From: Streptomyces sp. CHD11
Lineage (GTDB): Bacteria; Actinomycetota; Actinomycetes; Streptomycetales; Streptomycetaceae
Length of the DNA stretch: 64,000 nt
Assembly: GCF_018638295.1 (NCBI RefSeq)
Contig: NZ_JABTTS010000032.1
Span: forward strand, 1-64,000
Direction of reading: 5' to 3'
Made by a program: the position numbers and the translations under genes. The notes below the pieces were generated by a model. It was not told the DNA's origin and did no database searches. It saw nothing but the letters and a program-made list of their open reading frames with translations. This document shows, piece by piece, positions 42,154 to 50,104 of the stretch (position 1 is the first letter of the stretch; the number at the start of each line of letters is the position of its first letter).

Positions 42154-43656
42154 CTACTGGCGGCTGTAGTTCGGTGCCTCGACCGTCATCTGGATGTCGT
42201 GCGGGTGGCTCTCCTTGAGACCGGCCGACGTGATGCGGACGAAGCGGCCCTTGGACTCCATCTCCTCGATGGTCGCGGCGCCCACGTAGCCCATCGTCTG
42301 GCGCAGACCGCCGACGAGCTGGTGCAGCACGTTGGCCAGCGGGCCGCGGTAGGGCACCTGGCCCTCGATGCCCTCCGGCACGAGCTTGTCGTCGGCGGCG
42401 ACCTCGGCCTGGAAGTAGCGGTCCTTCGAGTACGACCTGCCCTGTCCCCGGGACTGCATGGCGCCCAGCGAGCCCATGCCGCGGTACGACTTGAACTGCT
42501 TGCCGTTGATGAACTGCAGCTCGCCGGGGGACTCCTCGCAGCCCGCGAGAAGGCTGCCCAGCATGACGGTGTCGGCGCCGGCGGCGAGCGCCTTGCCGAT
42601 GTCGCCGGAGTACTGCAGCCCGCCGTCGCCGATGAGCGGGACGCCCGCCGCGCGGGCCGCGAGGGACGCCTCGTAGATGGCCGTGACCTGCGGTACTCCG
42701 ATGCCGGCGACGACCCGGGTGGTGCAGATCGAGCCGGGTCCGACGCCCACCTTGATGCCGTCGACACCGGCGTCGATCAGCGCCTGGGCGCCGTCGCGCG
42801 TGGCCACGTTGCCGCCGATCACGTCGATGCCGACGCTCGACTTGATCTTCGCCATCCAGCTCAGGGCGTTGCTGTTGTGGCCGTGCGAGGTGTCGACGAC
42901 CAGGAAGTCCACACCGGCCTCGGCGAGCGCCTGGGCCCGCTCCAGGGCCTCGGGGCTGGCGCCCACGGCGGCGCCGACGATCAGCCGGCCCTCCCCGTCC
43001 TTGGCGGCGTGCGGGTACTGCTCGGCCTTCACGAAGTCCTTGACCGTGATCAGGCCCTTGAGCGCCCCCGTGTCGTCGACCAGCGGCAGCTTCTCGATCT
43101 TGTGGCGGCGCAGGAGCTCCATCGCCTCGACGCCGGAGATGCCGACGTGCCCGGTGACCAGCGGCATCGGGGTCATGACCTCGCGCACCTCACGGGAACG
43201 GTCGGTCTCGAAGGCCATGTCACGGTTGGTGACGATGCCGAGCAGCTTCTTGTTGCCGTCGGTGACCGGGACGCCGCTGATGCGGAACTTCGCGCACAGC
43301 GCGTCGGCCTCGGCGAGCGTGGCGTCCGGGTGAATGGTGATGGGGTCGGTGACCATGCCGGACTCGGAGCGCTTCACCAGGTCGACCTGATTGGCCTGGT
43401 CCTCGACGGAGAGGTTGCGGTGGAGCACGCCGACGCCGCCCTGCCGGGCCATGGCGATCGCCATACGGGCCTCGGTGACCTTGTCCATCGCGGCCGAGAG
43501 CAGGGGAATGTTCACCCGGACGTTGCGGGAGATGCGGGACGAGGTGTCAACCGCGTTGGGGAGCACCTCGGATGCGCCCGGCAGCAGCAGCACGTCGTCG
43601 TAGGTCAGCCCGAGTGTCGCGAATTTTCCGGGCACTCCGTCGACGTTCGCAGTCAT
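42154..43656 (-). CDS. guaB: Inosine-5'-monophosphate dehydrogenase
   Basis: A 500-residue IMPDH that converts IMP to XMP, the committed step to GMP. The TIM barrel is interrupted by two CBS domains (about 100-215). Catalytic Cys311 is in the loop GVGPGSICTTR, and the flap region and C-terminal PYRGPLANVLHQLVGGLRQTMGYVG are typical. CBS domains sense adenine or guanine nucleotides including ppGpp-related ligands in some species. It is followed by guaB3 and preceded by sigD on the same strand, the order seen in mycobacteria. Confidence 0.97.
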   Translation of the reverse strand: MTANVDGVPGKFATLGLTYDDVLLLPGASEVLPNAVDTSSRISRNVRVNIPLLSAAMDKVTEARMAIAMARQGGVGVLHRNLSVEDQANQVDLVKRSESGMVTDPITIHPDATLAEADALCAKFRISGVPVTDGNKKLLGIVTNRDMAFETDRSREVREVMTPMPLVTGHVGISGVEAMELLRRHKIEKLPLVDDTGALKGLITVKDFVKAEQYPHAAKDGEGRLIVGAAVGASPEALERAQALAEAGVDFLVVDTSHGHNSNALSWMAKIKSSVGIDVIGGNVATRDGAQALIDAGVDGIKVGVGPGSICTTRVVAGIGVPQVTAIYEASLAARAAGVPLIGDGGLQYSGDIGKALAAGADTVMLGSLLAGCEESPGELQFINGKQFKSYRGMGSLGAMQSRGQGRSYSKDRYFQAEVAADDKLVPEGIEGQVPYRGPLANVLHQLVGGLRQTMGYVGAATIEEMESKGRFVRITSAGLKESHPHDIQMTVEAPNYSRQ

Positions 43657-43820
43657 GACACCTTCCCCAAATGGCCTTGATCGGTGCGGATGTCCATGCT
43701 AACGGGAAGCGCGGACGTCTCATTCCACGGTTTCACACGGCTCCGGCTTCGTATGTTCGTACGGAGACGGCTGATCGTCCGTTCATCGGCTGGACCGAAG
43801 GAGCGGTGCGAGGGCGGCGG

Positions 43821-44498
43821 TTACTGCTCCGCCAGGGCCCGCAGCCGGCTCAGCGCGCGGTGCTGCGCCACCCGGACGGCCCCGGGTGACATACCCAACA
43901 TCTGGCCGGTCTCCTCGGCGGTGAGCCCGACGGCGATGCGCAGCAGGATCAGCTCGCGCTGGTTCTCGGGCAGGCTGGCCAGCAGTTTCTTGGCCCATTC
44001 GGCGTCGCTGCTGAGCAGGGCGCGCTCTTCCGGGCCGAGGGAGTCGTCGGGGCGCTCGGGCATCTCGTCGGAGGGCACGGCGGTCGATCCGGGGTGCCGC
44101 ATCGCCGCGCGCTGGAGGTCGGCGACCTTGTGGGAGGCGATGGCGAAGATGAACGCCTCGAAGGGCCGGCCGGTGTCCTTGTAGCGGGGCAGCGCGAGGA
44201 GCACCGCGACGCAGACCTCCTGGGCGAGGTCCTCGACGAAGTGCCGGGCGTCGCCGGGGAGCCGGGACAGACGCGTGCGGCAGTAGCGCAGCGCCAGGGG
44301 GTGGACATGTGCGAGCAGGTCGTGTGTGGCCTGCTCGTCTCCGTCGACGGCGCGATGGACGAGCGCACCGAACGCCCCATGGGCAGTGCCCGCCTCGTCG
44401 TCGCGCATCGGTCCATGGTGCCTTGCCGGCGTCTGGTCCGCGGCACCGTGTCCCTGGTTGTGCACCGAAGCGTTATGAGCAGGTGCGCCGGAACTCAT
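43821..44498 (-). CDS. sigD: RNA polymerase ECF-type sigma factor SigD
   Basis: A 225-residue group IV sigma factor with region 2 (about 55-130; HFVEDLAQEVCVAVLLALPRY) and region 4 (about 160-222; LPENQRELILLRIAVGLTAEE, MSPGAVRVAQHRALSRL). Its place between guaB and bldM/whiD matches mycobacterial sigD, near guaB2 and whiB3. No anti-sigma gene like mycobacterial rsdA lies beside it. The start at 44498 is chosen for the strong GGGAGGGGAGGG site upstream; MRDDEAG at 44408 would give a more standard N-terminus. The extra 30 residues would be His/Gly-rich. Confidence 0.88.
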   Translation of the reverse strand: MSSGAPAHNASVHNQGHGAADQTPARHHGPMRDDEAGTAHGAFGALVHRAVDGDEQATHDLLAHVHPLALRYCRTRLSRLPGDARHFVEDLAQEVCVAVLLALPRYKDTGRPFEAFIFAIASHKVADLQRAAMRHPGSTAVPSDEMPERPDDSLGPEERALLSSDAEWAKKLLASLPENQRELILLRIAVGLTAEETGQMLGMSPGAVRVAQHRALSRLRALAEQ

Positions 44499-45076
44499 AC
44501 CCTGCGCCCTCCCCTCCCGCTCGACCGACTCGTCCCCGAGGAACTCCACACCTCAAGGATGCGCCATCGGCGCCGAAACGAGCAGCGGGCACCTGCCGGC
44601 CATCGAGGAAGCCCTGGTGGGGCAGGTTTCCGGGGTGGTTCTCGCGGGGTACGCGACCGGCGCCTGGGCTCGCCGCCCGGACGGGTCCGGCACGGGAGGC
44701 GGGGGACCGCACGCCGCCGTTCCGCGCGCTCCGCGCTGCCGGCTGACCGGCCCCATGACGACACCGCGCGAGGGCGCAGCACACCGGGGACCGTGGGCCC
44801 GCCGTTCCGGCTCCGCACGGCAGCGAGGCGTGCGGGGCGACATGACCGCGCGCGGGAGCACAGGCGGACGCACGACACGCGGGGCGCGCCGCTGGGTGCG
44901 CTGGGTGCGCTGGGTGCGCACGACCATGGACCGACGGCACCCGAACCGTTCCCGGCCCCCGGCAGGATCCGGTCCCGGGCGGAGGCACCGGCACGCCCCC
45001 GCGCACCGGCCCGTACCCGCTCACCGGCCCGCTCCCGCCGCCGTACGCCGCATCCGGCCCGGCCCGCAGGTCGGGC
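44499..45076. other. Intergenic region between sigD and bldM
   Basis: This 578-base gap holds no convincing gene. It has three tandem copies of GCTGGGTGC (44891-44917) and a short hairpin GGCCCG/CGGGCC (45061-45066, 45072-45077) at the bldM stop that may act as a weak terminator. Coding-like frames here are GC-driven and lack ribosome sites. Confidence 0.5.
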
Positions 45077-45688
45077 CTAGCGCACCAGACCCCACCGGAA
45101 CCCGAGCGCCACCGCGTGGGCCCGGTCGGAGGCGCCGAGCTTCTTGAAGAGCCGTCGCGCGTGCGTCTTGACGGTGTCCTCCGAGAGGAACAGCTCCCGG
45201 CCGATCTCCGCGTTGGAGCGGCCGTGGCTCATTCCTTCGAGGACCTGGATCTCCCGCGCGGTGAGCGTCGGCGCCGCACCCATCTCGGCGGAGCGCAGCC
45301 GCCGCGGGGCGAGCCGCCAGGTCGGGTCCGCGAGCGCCTGCGTGACCGTGGCCCGCAGCTCCGCGCGGGAGGCGTCCTTGTGCAGATAGCCGCGTGCGCC
45401 GGCGGCCACCGCGAGCGCCACACCGTCCAGGTCCTCGGCGACGGTGAGCATGATGATGCGCGCCCCCGGGTCGGCGGACAGCAGCCGGCGGACCGTCTCG
45501 ACGCCGCCCAGGCCGGGCATGCGTACGTCCATCAGAATCAGATCCGAGCGGTCGGCACCCCAGCGGCGGAGGACTTCCTCGCCGTTGGCAGCCGTCGTTA
45601 CGCGCTCGACACCGGGCACGGTCGCGACCGCACGGCGGAGCGCCTCCCGGGCAAGCGGGGAGTCGTCGCAGACGAGGACGGAAGTCAT
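45077..45688 (-). CDS. bldM: Developmental response regulator BldM
   Basis: A 203-residue orphan response regulator with an N-terminal receiver (1-120; Asp54 in LILMDVRMPG, Lys in YLHKDAS) and a C-terminal LuxR-type HTH (about 138-200; LTAREIQVLEGMSHG, EDTVKTHARRLFKKL). BldM controls aerial hypha formation and sporulation genes, alone as a homodimer and with WhiI as a heterodimer, and is known not to need phosphorylation. No partner kinase is adjacent. A sigma-BldN promoter lies upstream. whiD, a known late target, is divergent from it. Confidence 0.96.
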   Translation of the reverse strand: MTSVLVCDDSPLAREALRRAVATVPGVERVTTAANGEEVLRRWGADRSDLILMDVRMPGLGGVETVRRLLSADPGARIIMLTVAEDLDGVALAVAAGARGYLHKDASRAELRATVTQALADPTWRLAPRRLRSAEMGAAPTLTAREIQVLEGMSHGRSNAEIGRELFLSEDTVKTHARRLFKKLGASDRAHAVALGFRWGLVR

Positions 45689-45811
45689 GGCCGCCCTCCG
45701 CAGCTGATGCGCGTCACCTTGAGCCTCCAGGCTGGTACGAAATCGTCACCTGTGCGGTCGACTGACCCGGACACCCGCCCGAGCACCTGTTCCTTCAACC
45801 GCCTCGCACTC

Positions 45812-45839
45812 TCAACGACGGTCACTCGAAAGAGTTACG
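45812..45839 (-). promoter_or_regulatory. Sigma-BldN-type promoter (bldMp1)
   Basis: On the minus strand, CGTAAC (45839-45834) and CGTTGA (45817-45812) are exactly 16 bases apart, matching the recalled sigma-BldN consensus of S. coelicolor bldMp1. Transcription should begin near 45805, giving a leader of about 115 bases before bldM. Confidence 0.85.
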
Positions 45840-46067
45840 GGGCCGTCTGCCATCTTCGGCACTCTACGTGAGGAGGCGCTCACGGTGCAGACATGCGCGC
45901 GGACCCTCGAACTTTCACCACAACCCGTGCCCCATTCAGACCCTTTTCTTCCCCTTTGATGGTGTTCGGGGCTAGATTCGCAATGAGTCATATTTTCATC
46001 TCCTTTGATCGTAGTTGTACGGTCGTGGACACCGGATCCGCCCAGAACGGCTACAAGGGGTCACACA

Positions 46068-46400
46068 ATGGCAGATTTCTCCCGCCTTCCCGGACCGAAC
46101 GCGGACCTGTGGGACTGGCAGCTCCTCGCTGCCTGCCGCGGGGTGGACAGCTCGTTGTTCTTCCACCCCGAAGGTGAGCGCGGTGCGGCTCGAAGCGCTC
46201 GCGAGAACTCGGCCAAGGAGGTCTGCATGAGGTGCCCGGTACGCGCCGAGTGCGCCGCGCACGCGCTGGCGGTCCGCGAACCGTACGGCGTGTGGGGCGG
46301 CCTGACCGAGGACGAGCGCGAAGAGCTGATGGGGCGGGCGCGTCACCGGCTGGTGCCGGCATCGGCCGGCGGCGGACACGTCTCCGCTTCGAACAACTGA
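46068..46400 (+). CDS. whiD: WhiB-family iron-sulfur regulator WhiD
   Basis: A 110-residue Wbl protein. Four [4Fe-4S] ligands are visible: Cys23, Cys53, Cys56 and Cys62 (CRG; CMRCPVRAEC), followed by GVWGG (74-78) and a basic tail. WhiD is needed for late sporulation, partners with the principal sigma factor, and is the WhiB3 orthologue of mycobacteria. The start at 46068 (MADFSR) follows AAGGGG. The gene is divergent from bldM across 379 bases; its promoters are expected to depend on BldM/WhiI, though I could not place their site with certainty. A small CGTTTC/GAAACG hairpin follows the stop. Confidence 0.95.
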   Translation: MADFSRLPGPNADLWDWQLLAACRGVDSSLFFHPEGERGAARSARENSAKEVCMRCPVRAECAAHALAVREPYGVWGGLTEDEREELMGRARHRLVPASAGGGHVSASNN

Positions 46401-46503
46401 AGGAACGTTTCTTCTGAAACGCGGGCACGCACGCGTGTCCTTGCTCCACGACGGGCTGCCCGTGACAGGCCGGCAGCCGGCTCGACGGGCTGCCGCCGCG
46501 CCG

Positions 46504-47400
46504 TCAGCCGGCCGCGGCCGCGGCCAGCTTCTCCAGCGTCGCGGCGACCGCGGGCACCTGGGCGAGATCCGGGAGCGTGAGGGCGACGATCTCCCGCCGC
46601 ACGGCGGGCTCCAGTGCCACGGTGCGCACCCCCCGGGGCCGTACGGACTCGATGGCCAGCTGGGGCAGGACCGCGACCCCGAGTCCCGCGCCCACCAGTC
46701 CGGCGACCGCCGGGTAGTCGTCGGTCGCGAAGTCGATGCGCGGGGTGAAGCCGGCCGTCTCGCACACCTCGACCAGCTGCCCCCGGCAGCGCGGGCAGCC
46801 GGCGATCCACGGCTCGTCGGCGAGTTCACCGATGGCCAGGGACGCCGCACGGGCGAGCCGGTGCCCCTCCGGCACCAGCCCCACCAGCCGGTCCGACAGC
46901 AGCGGCCGGACGACGAGGTCGTCCCACTCCTCCGCACCCGCCGCCCCTTCGTAGCGGAAGGCCAGGGCCACATCGCAGTCACCCTCGCGCAGCAGCCGCA
47001 CGGAGCGCGGCGGTTCGGCCTCCTCGAGGGAGACCCGGGTGCCCGGGTGGGCGTCGCGCAGGGCGGCGAGCGCCGTGGGAACGAGCGTGGAGCTGCCGCT
47101 GGGGAAGGAGACGAGCCGGACCCGGCCCGCGCGCAGCCCGGCGATGGCGGCGACCTCCTCCTCGGCCGCGGTGAGTCCGGCGATGATCCCGGCGGCATGC
47201 CGCACCAGTGCCTCACCGGCCTGGGTCAGACGCATCTCGCGGCCGCTGCGGATGAGCAGGGGCGTGCCGACCGACGCCTCCAGGGCCTTCATCTGCTGAC
47301 TGACGGCCGGCTGGGTGCAGCCCAGCTCGCGGGCCGCCGCGGAGAAGGAACCGGTGGTGGCCACGGCACGCAGCACGCGGAGATGTCGGGCTTCGATCAC
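46504..47400 (-). CDS. LysR family transcriptional regulator
   Basis: A 298-residue regulator with an N-terminal winged HTH (FSAAARELGCTQPAVSQQMKALE, about 19-41) and a type 2 periplasmic-binding effector domain (about 90-290). Cys residues in GCPRCRGQLVEVCE may matter for sensing. It is divergent from the MOSC gene with 79 bases between the starts, the classic layout for LysR control of a neighbour. Inducer unknown. Confidence 0.92.
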   Translation of the reverse strand: MIEARHLRVLRAVATTGSFSAAARELGCTQPAVSQQMKALEASVGTPLLIRSGREMRLTQAGEALVRHAAGIIAGLTAAEEEVAAIAGLRAGRVRLVSFPSGSSTLVPTALAALRDAHPGTRVSLEEAEPPRSVRLLREGDCDVALAFRYEGAAGAEEWDDLVVRPLLSDRLVGLVPEGHRLARAASLAIGELADEPWIAGCPRCRGQLVEVCETAGFTPRIDFATDDYPAVAGLVGAGLGVAVLPQLAIESVRPRGVRTVALEPAVRREIVALTLPDLAQVPAVAATLEKLAAAAAG

Positions 47401-47479
47401 TCCACAAGGATAAGCGACCCTTTGACCTCGCGACCCATAATGCGTCGACGCTTTTATCTCGATCGCCTACCGTTCGCCC

Positions 47480-48160
47480 ATGAAGCTTCTCTCTGTGAAC
47501 GTGGGGCGCCCCACGGCGGTGCCGTACACGGACCATCCCGACGGTGTGACCGGTATCGACAAGCAGCCGGTGACCGGACCCGTGCGGGTGGAGGCCCCCG
47601 GACCCAAGGGTGTCGGGGGCAGCGGACTGGCCGGGGACGCGGTCTGCGAGACCAGGCACCACGGCGGCGACGACCAGGCCGTCTACGCCGTGGCCCGGGA
47701 GGATCTCGACGAGTGGGAGCGCACGCTGGGACGCCCGCTGGCGCCCGGATCCTTCGGCGAGAACCTCACCACCGAAGGGATCGACGTGTCCGGCGCGCTG
47801 ATCGGCGAGCGCTGGGGCATCGGCGCGGACGTGGTGCTGGAGATCACCAGCGGACGCATCCCCTGCCGCACCTTCCAGGGCCATCTGGGTGAGAAGGGCT
47901 GGGTGAAGCGGTTCACGCGGCGCGGCGCGCCGGGTGCGTACCTGCGGGTCATCCGGCCCGGCGGGATACGGGCGGGCGACGCCGTACGGATCCTGCACCG
48001 GCCGGACCACGAGGTGACGGTGGCTCTGCAGTTCCGCGCGGTGACGACCGAACGGACACTGCTGCCGCGGCTGACCGCGGCCGGCCCGGCACTGCATCCG
48101 GAGGCGCGCGCGCTGGCGCGGAAGTACATGGAGAAGTACGAGGTGGAGTCCACGGCCTGA
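47480..48160 (+). CDS. MOSC-domain protein (YiiM-like)
   Basis: A 226-residue protein with a MOSC domain, a fold that carries sulfur on a Cys and is linked to molybdenum cofactor enzymes and detoxification of N-hydroxylated bases. The candidate Cys is in GRIPCRTFQGHL. The motif ENLTTEGIDVSGALIGERW and DQAVYAVAREDLDEWE are typical of the YiiM group. Promoter elements TCGACG (47445-47450) and TACCGT (47468-47473) are 17 bases apart and leave 6 bases to the ATG, so the mRNA is probably leaderless. The divergent LysR gene may regulate it. Confidence 0.88.
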   Translation: MKLLSVNVGRPTAVPYTDHPDGVTGIDKQPVTGPVRVEAPGPKGVGGSGLAGDAVCETRHHGGDDQAVYAVAREDLDEWERTLGRPLAPGSFGENLTTEGIDVSGALIGERWGIGADVVLEITSGRIPCRTFQGHLGEKGWVKRFTRRGAPGAYLRVIRPGGIRAGDAVRILHRPDHEVTVALQFRAVTTERTLLPRLTAAGPALHPEARALARKYMEKYEVESTA

Positions 48161-48210
48161 CAGCTCGGCACCGAGCGGACGACTCCGCTCCGGGTAACTA
48201 CTCTTGCGCC

Positions 48211-48984
48211 ATGACAACGGCTCTGATTACGGGATCGACGGCTGGGATCGGTGCCGCGTTCGCGCGGCGGCTGGCGGCCGACGGACATGACCTGGTGCTG
48301 GTGGCCCGCGACACCGGCCGGCTGCGCGAACAGGCCACCGAGTTGCACGACCGCCACGGCATCGAGGCGGAGGTGCTGACCGCCGACCTGGCTGAGGACA
48401 AGGGCATCGAGTCGGTGGCCGACCGCCTCGGCGACCGGAAGAACCCCGTCGACCTGCTGATCAACAACGCCGGGTTCGGCAACAAGGGCCGCTACCTCGA
48501 GGTCCCCATGGCCGACGAGCTGCGGATGCTCAAGGTGCACTGCGAGGCCGTGCTCCGGCTGACGTCGTCGGCCGTGGAGGCGATGCGGGAGCGCGGGCGC
48601 GGAGGCGTCGTGAACGTCGCCTCGACCGCCGCGTTCGTGCCGCGTGGGACGTACGGTGCCTCCAAGGCGTGGGTGGTGCAGTTCACCCAGGGCGCGGCCG
48701 TCGACCTGGCGGGCCACGGCGTCCGTCTGATGGCGCTGTGCCCCGGCTTCGTGCGCACCGAGTTCCACGAGCGGGCCGGGATGGGCACGGACAGCATCCC
48801 GGGCTGGATGTGGCTGGACGCGGACAAGGTCGCCGCGGCCGCCCTCACCGACCTGGCCCGGGGCAGGACGGTGTCGATCCCGGACCCCCGCTACAAGGCC
48901 CTGATGGGGGCGGCGAAGCTGGTCCCGCGCGGACTGCTCGGCGGCCTCTCGTCCCGGACCGGGCGGAAGTACGGCCCCCGGTAG
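48211..48984 (+). CDS. Short-chain dehydrogenase/reductase
   Basis: A 257-residue classical SDR. The cofactor motif TGSTAGIG, the NNAGFG motif and the catalytic YxxxK (YGASKAW) with the upstream Ser (ASTAAF) are present. The substrate is not predictable. A -10-like TACTCT (48199-48204) lies six bases before the ATG, so the message may be leaderless. It stands 50 bases downstream of the MOSC gene. A short run of CACTCCGG-type repeats follows the stop near 48992-49028. Confidence 0.9.
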   Translation: MTTALITGSTAGIGAAFARRLAADGHDLVLVARDTGRLREQATELHDRHGIEAEVLTADLAEDKGIESVADRLGDRKNPVDLLINNAGFGNKGRYLEVPMADELRMLKVHCEAVLRLTSSAVEAMRERGRGGVVNVASTAAFVPRGTYGASKAWVVQFTQGAAVDLAGHGVRLMALCPGFVRTEFHERAGMGTDSIPGWMWLDADKVAAAALTDLARGRTVSIPDPRYKALMGAAKLVPRGLLGGLSSRTGRKYGPR

Positions 48985-49123
48985 AGGTCTTCCGGCACTC
49001 CGGCACTCCGGTACTCCGGATACTCCGGCCGGGCGGGACGCGGACCGTCCGACGGAGGAGAATGGAGGGACCAGGACATCCGGACCCAGGACCCCCGGAC
49101 CGGGGGCCGGAGGCGGTGACGTC

Positions 49124-49831
49124 ATGACCTTCATGCAGCTGATCGACTGCAGGACGAACCGGTTCGAGGAGATGGACCGGCTCATGGACCAGTGGGTCGA
49201 GCAGAGCAGGGGGAAGCGGACGGCGACCCACGCGGTCGTCGGCAAGGACCGCTCGGACACCTCGCACATCGTCGAGATCGTGGAGTTCCCGTCCTACGAG
49301 GAGGCGATGCGGAACTCACAGCTCCCCGAGACCGACCGGATCTTCCGGGAGATGGTGGCGCTCTGCGACGGGATGCCGACGTTCACGGACCTGGACGTGG
49401 TGCGCGACGCGCGGCTGAACACGGATTCCGCGCGGCGCTTCTTCGAGGTGGTGGCCACGGCGGACGATCTGTCGCCGATGACGGGTCTGATCGAGGAGCA
49501 CTACCGCGACCACGATCCGGCCAACGAGCAGGACATCATCGGCCTCGACCACTTCCGGCGCGAGATGGACGTCTGGCGCGGTGGTTTCGACTTCTCCTTC
49601 CGCATCGAGGACCAGATCGCCCAGGGCGACCGCGTCTGCACCCGGTGGAGCTGGCAGGGCACCCACACGGGCGACTTCCTCGGCATCCCGGCCACCGGGA
49701 AGAAGGCGTCCATGACCGGTACGGTCATCTTCCGCTTCGGTGACACCGGGAAGATCGTCGAGGGCTGGTGGCAGTACGACCGGCTGGGGCTGATGGCGGA
49801 GTTGGGGGCGCTGGAGCCCACCGAGCTCTGA
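49124..49831 (+). CDS. Two-domain protein: ferredoxin-like N-terminus fused to SnoaL-like (NTF2) domain
   Basis: A 235-residue protein. Residues 1-95 (MTFMQLIDCRTNRFEEMD..., HIVEIVEFPSYEEAM) resemble antibiotic-biosynthesis-monooxygenase-like or Dabb-type ferredoxin folds. Residues 105-230 (FFEVVATADDLSPMTGLIEEHYRDHDP..., TGKKASMTGTVIFRF, EGWWQYD) match the ester cyclase/SnoaL group. Both parts bind small hydrophobic molecules in other proteins; the joint function is unknown. The ATG follows GGAGGCGG. It is a stand-alone gene, not in a polyketide cluster. Confidence 0.75.
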   Translation: MTFMQLIDCRTNRFEEMDRLMDQWVEQSRGKRTATHAVVGKDRSDTSHIVEIVEFPSYEEAMRNSQLPETDRIFREMVALCDGMPTFTDLDVVRDARLNTDSARRFFEVVATADDLSPMTGLIEEHYRDHDPANEQDIIGLDHFRREMDVWRGGFDFSFRIEDQIAQGDRVCTRWSWQGTHTGDFLGIPATGKKASMTGTVIFRFGDTGKIVEGWWQYDRLGLMAELGALEPTEL

Positions 49832-50104
49832 GCCGGCCGAGCAGGTCAGCGGAGCCTGGCGGCGATGCCAGGCCCTGCGTCCCCGCGTCGGATGCCTGCT
49901 CGTTCCCCTCGGTGACGGCTGAGCCCTTCGACGAGCGCGACGACGTACGGAGAGGTGCGGGGAGTACCGATCCTGCGGAGCTTTCCGGAGGGTTCCGTCG
50001 CCGCCCGCACCTCGTCGGTGGAGGTCAGCACGGCGAAATGGGAGCCCGCCTCTCGGTGAGGGTGGGTCTGAGGCGCGCGGTCAGCCGGGGACAGGGCGAC
50101 GGAC

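Noticed and set aside
45821..45836. TCACTCGAAAGAGTTA as a BldM/WhiI binding site
   Set aside because: It is a poor palindrome and lies inside the spacer of the sigma-BldN promoter; the resemblance is probably chance.
48990..49030. CRISPR-like or phage-related repeat in the CACTCCGG run
   Set aside because: Units are 8-10 bases, imperfect, and have no spacers; a simple tandem repeat.
49846..50031. 61-codon minus-strand frame beyond the end of the fused SnoaL-like gene
   Set aside because: It has some protein-like texture (SPYVVALVEGL) but no ribosome site and no recognised family; too weak to list as a gene.
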